Of a stretch of 64,000 nucleotides of DNA, positions 62,162 to 64,000 are shown piece after piece. Source of the stretch: Kalaharituber pfeilii (lineage: Eukaryota > Ascomycota > Pezizomycetes > Pezizales > Pezizaceae); contig WHUZ01000004.1 of assembly GCA_015179045.1 (NCBI GenBank), positions 744,001 to 808,000 of the forward strand, read 5' to 3'. The notes below the pieces were generated by a model, which saw only the letters and a list, made by a program, of their open reading frames with translations, was not told the origin of the DNA and made no database searches. The stretch's first letter is position 1, and each line of letters opens with the position of its first letter. A program made the translations under genes and the position numbers.

Positions 62162-64000
62162 TGGGCCCGGGAACAGCTGACGTCGCATTGATCCGGGGGA
62201 TAGAAAGGCATAGGGATGACTGGGGGGAAATATACGGGTTAGCATTCGAGGGTAGCAAGGCAAGAGTGATATGCATGGAGAGGTTGGAGATGTTGGAAGG
62301 GAGGGGGTTCGGAAGCGGTAGCAGGAGCGGTAGCAGGAGCGGTAGTAGGAGCGGTGGTAGGAGCGGAGGGGGAGGCGGGAGCGCGCTGACCTTATATAAG
62401 CGGAAAAAGGATAAGGTTCGGCCGGTTAATAGACCGCATGAAGGGGGGTTAAAGCCGGGAGGTGAGGAGGATTGGAAGGACCGGCTGATCAGTAAAGAGA
62501 AGAGACCGGGTACGAGCACGGAAGCTGTGCGCGAGGAGGAGTCGAAATATTCGCAATGGATCACGCCAAAATTCTCGTCAATACGCAGAGGGACACGGCT
62601 TACTCCGGAACGGGTAGCGCGATTAAAGATAGGTGAGGGGCTGACCGCGGCGGAATTGGATGTCCTAATGGAAGTGCTATACAACCGTGAGGCCGCGTTC
62701 GCATTCGATTTCACGGAAAAGGGTAGATTCATCGACGAGATCGAGCCGCCACATGTCATTCCGACCGTGCAGCATACTCCGTGGCAGGTACCAGGGTTCC
62801 GGGTTCCCAAAGCTCTTGAGGCAGAGGTTGTGCGAATCGTGAAGCAAAAGCTCGATTGTGGTGCATTGGAGCGTAGTTTTGGCCCATATCGCAATCCATG
62901 GTTTCTGGTCCCGAAGAAAAGTGGTCAGTACCGACTCATCAATGCGGCGCAACGCTTGAATGCAGTGACGATTAAGGACGCAAGTTTACCACCTTCCGCC
63001 GATGAGTTCAGCGAAGAGTTCGCAGGGTACCCGCTCATTTCACTCCTCGACCTGTTCTCTGGCTACGATCAGTGTACTCTCGCACCGGAATCCAGGGACA
63101 TGACGGCATTCATGACACCATTCGGCCTACTGCGCATGACCACGCTCCCACAGGGTTACACCAATGGCGTGCAATTATTCGATCGTGTTATTCGCAAGGC
63201 GCTAAAAGACCAGATCGCAGCCGGGAGGGGAAAACCTTTCATCGATGACGTCGTGGCTAGACCGCGTACCCGCAGTTGGTTTTTGGATCCAGAGAGTGGG
63301 AAGCCTATAGAGGTTGCGCCGGGGGTGCGGAAATTTGTTCTGGAAGCCATCATCTCGCTAGACCTCGTCCTGGCAGACATCGAGCGCGCAGGGGGCACAA
63401 TCTCAGGTGAAAAGAGCGAGTTCCTGAAATCAGTCGTCAAATTAGTAGCATACATGACAGGAGCAAATGGTCGCACACCTGAGGAGATGAAGGTGAGGAA
63501 AATCGTGAACTGGGCACCTTGTCAGAACACCACAGATGCAAAGGCTTTCATCGGGCTCTGCGTGTACTATAGAATCTGGGTCAAGGACTTCGCTGCCATT
63601 GCTGAACCAATCTTCCGCACGTTCAAAAAGGGAGGCTTCGTATGGGGGGTCGAACAGCAAGAGGCCATGGATAAGCTCAAAAAGGCACTGACATCCGCGC
63701 CCGCATTGAAGCCGATCGATTATGAAAGCTCGGGAAGGATCGTTCTGTCCGTGGATTCGTCACTCCTCGGCTGGGGTGCGATATTGCAGCAGGAAGAGGA
63801 GTGTTCCGAAGGCAAATGCAGCACTAAGCGACATCCCGCACGGTACGAGAGTGGACTCTGGACACCAGCAGAGAAGAAATACGACTCTGGAAAGCTCGAA
63901 TGCAGGGGGTTGTTGAAAGCGCTCAAGAGGTTTCGTTTTTACCTCTACGGCGTGAGGTTCCTCGTTGAAATTGATGCCAAAACGCTAGTACACCAGCTCA
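62020..64000 (+). CDS. Ty3/Gypsy Pol: reverse transcriptase and RNase H (runs off window)
   Basis: Frame 1 is open from about 62020 to the window end, overlapping gag by about 140 nt in the -1 frame. A Gly/Ser/Arg repeat (62311-62370) precedes the RT. RT motifs are visible: YRLINAAQRLN, SLLDLFSGYDQC, TTLPQGYTNG and the catalytic FIDDV (63238-63252), a variant of YVDD. The connection has FIGLCVYYRIWVKDFA, and RNase H begins VLSVDSSLLGWGAILQQ near 63746. No stop or frameshift was seen. Integrase would follow beyond 64000. RT copies element RNA into cDNA in virus-like particles. Confidence 0.88.
62140..62182 (+). promoter_or_regulatory. Candidate -1 ribosomal frameshift signal
   Basis: The slippery heptamer G GGA AAA (62140-62146) is in the gag frame. 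After a 6-nt spacer there is a stem CGTCAG (62153-62158) pairing with CTGACG (62177-62182), enclosing the gag stop and a GGGCCC-containing loop. The pol frame is -1 relative to gag, exactly as required. Confidence 0.7.

Noticed and set aside
61935..62894. 319-residue minus-strand frame opposite pol
   Set aside because: Antisense shadow; the plus strand encodes the RT region with conserved motifs.

Overview
The window is a transposon-dense, gene-poor stretch of nuclear DNA from a filamentous fungus, most likely an ascomycete (Pezizomycotina). Supporting signs are short GT-AG introns of about 60-90 bp, Tad1-like LINEs, fungal-type MULE, Helitron, Ty3/Gypsy, pogo/Fot1 and hAT elements, and many defects that fit CpA-to-TpA (RIP-like) transitions. 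No species can be named from the sequence alone.

Region 1 (1-16.4 kb) is a very large, recent inverted repeat. Arms of about 6.5 kb (216-6790 and 9830-16358) surround a decayed MULE (6630-9975) whose TIRs form the inner ends of the palindrome. Each arm carries the 3' part of a DEAH-box RNA helicase gene, an F-box-like gene, a MULE SWIM fragment and shared retroposon insertions. Only the left helicase copy continues into conserved helicase sequence at the window edge; the right copy is cut at the first intron. Region 2 (16.4-25.1 kb) holds a Tc1/mariner-type MITE inside an old coding sequence, then a 7.25 kb block (17756-25005) with Helitron-type Rep and PIF1 helicase pseudogenes bracketed by TIRs that are also the ends of a 292 bp MITE at 52427-52718. 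Region 3 (25.3-34.9 kb) has two LINE ORF1 units, a hAT-like element with GGCC-rich subterminal arrays, a tyrosine-recombinase pseudogene, a pogo-type MITE and one possible small spliced host gene.

Region 4 (34.9-44.6 kb) is a second, older and RIP-damaged palindrome carrying a RecQ-like helicase fragment, CATCTCCG/CGGAGATG repeat arrays, LTRs and an 877 bp two-LTR miniature retrotransposon (TRIM) whose empty site survives in the other arm. Region 5 (44.8-58.5 kb) contains a third copy of the F-box-like segment, a truncated Gypsy remnant, a LINE with an RNase H domain inserted in an old LTR, a nearly complete MULE with long TIRs (52866-56022), solo LTRs and several minisatellites invaded by elements. 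Region 6 (58.5-64 kb) is the 5' part of a Ty3/Gypsy element: LTR, PBS, gag-protease, a canonical -1 frameshift signal, then pol running off the window.

Most genes here belong to mobile elements and are broken. The apparently intact ones are the helicase 3' end, the left F-box-like gene, the Gypsy gag-protease/pol and possibly the small gene at 33283-33445. Nesting with target-site duplications lets relative insertion order be read at many places.
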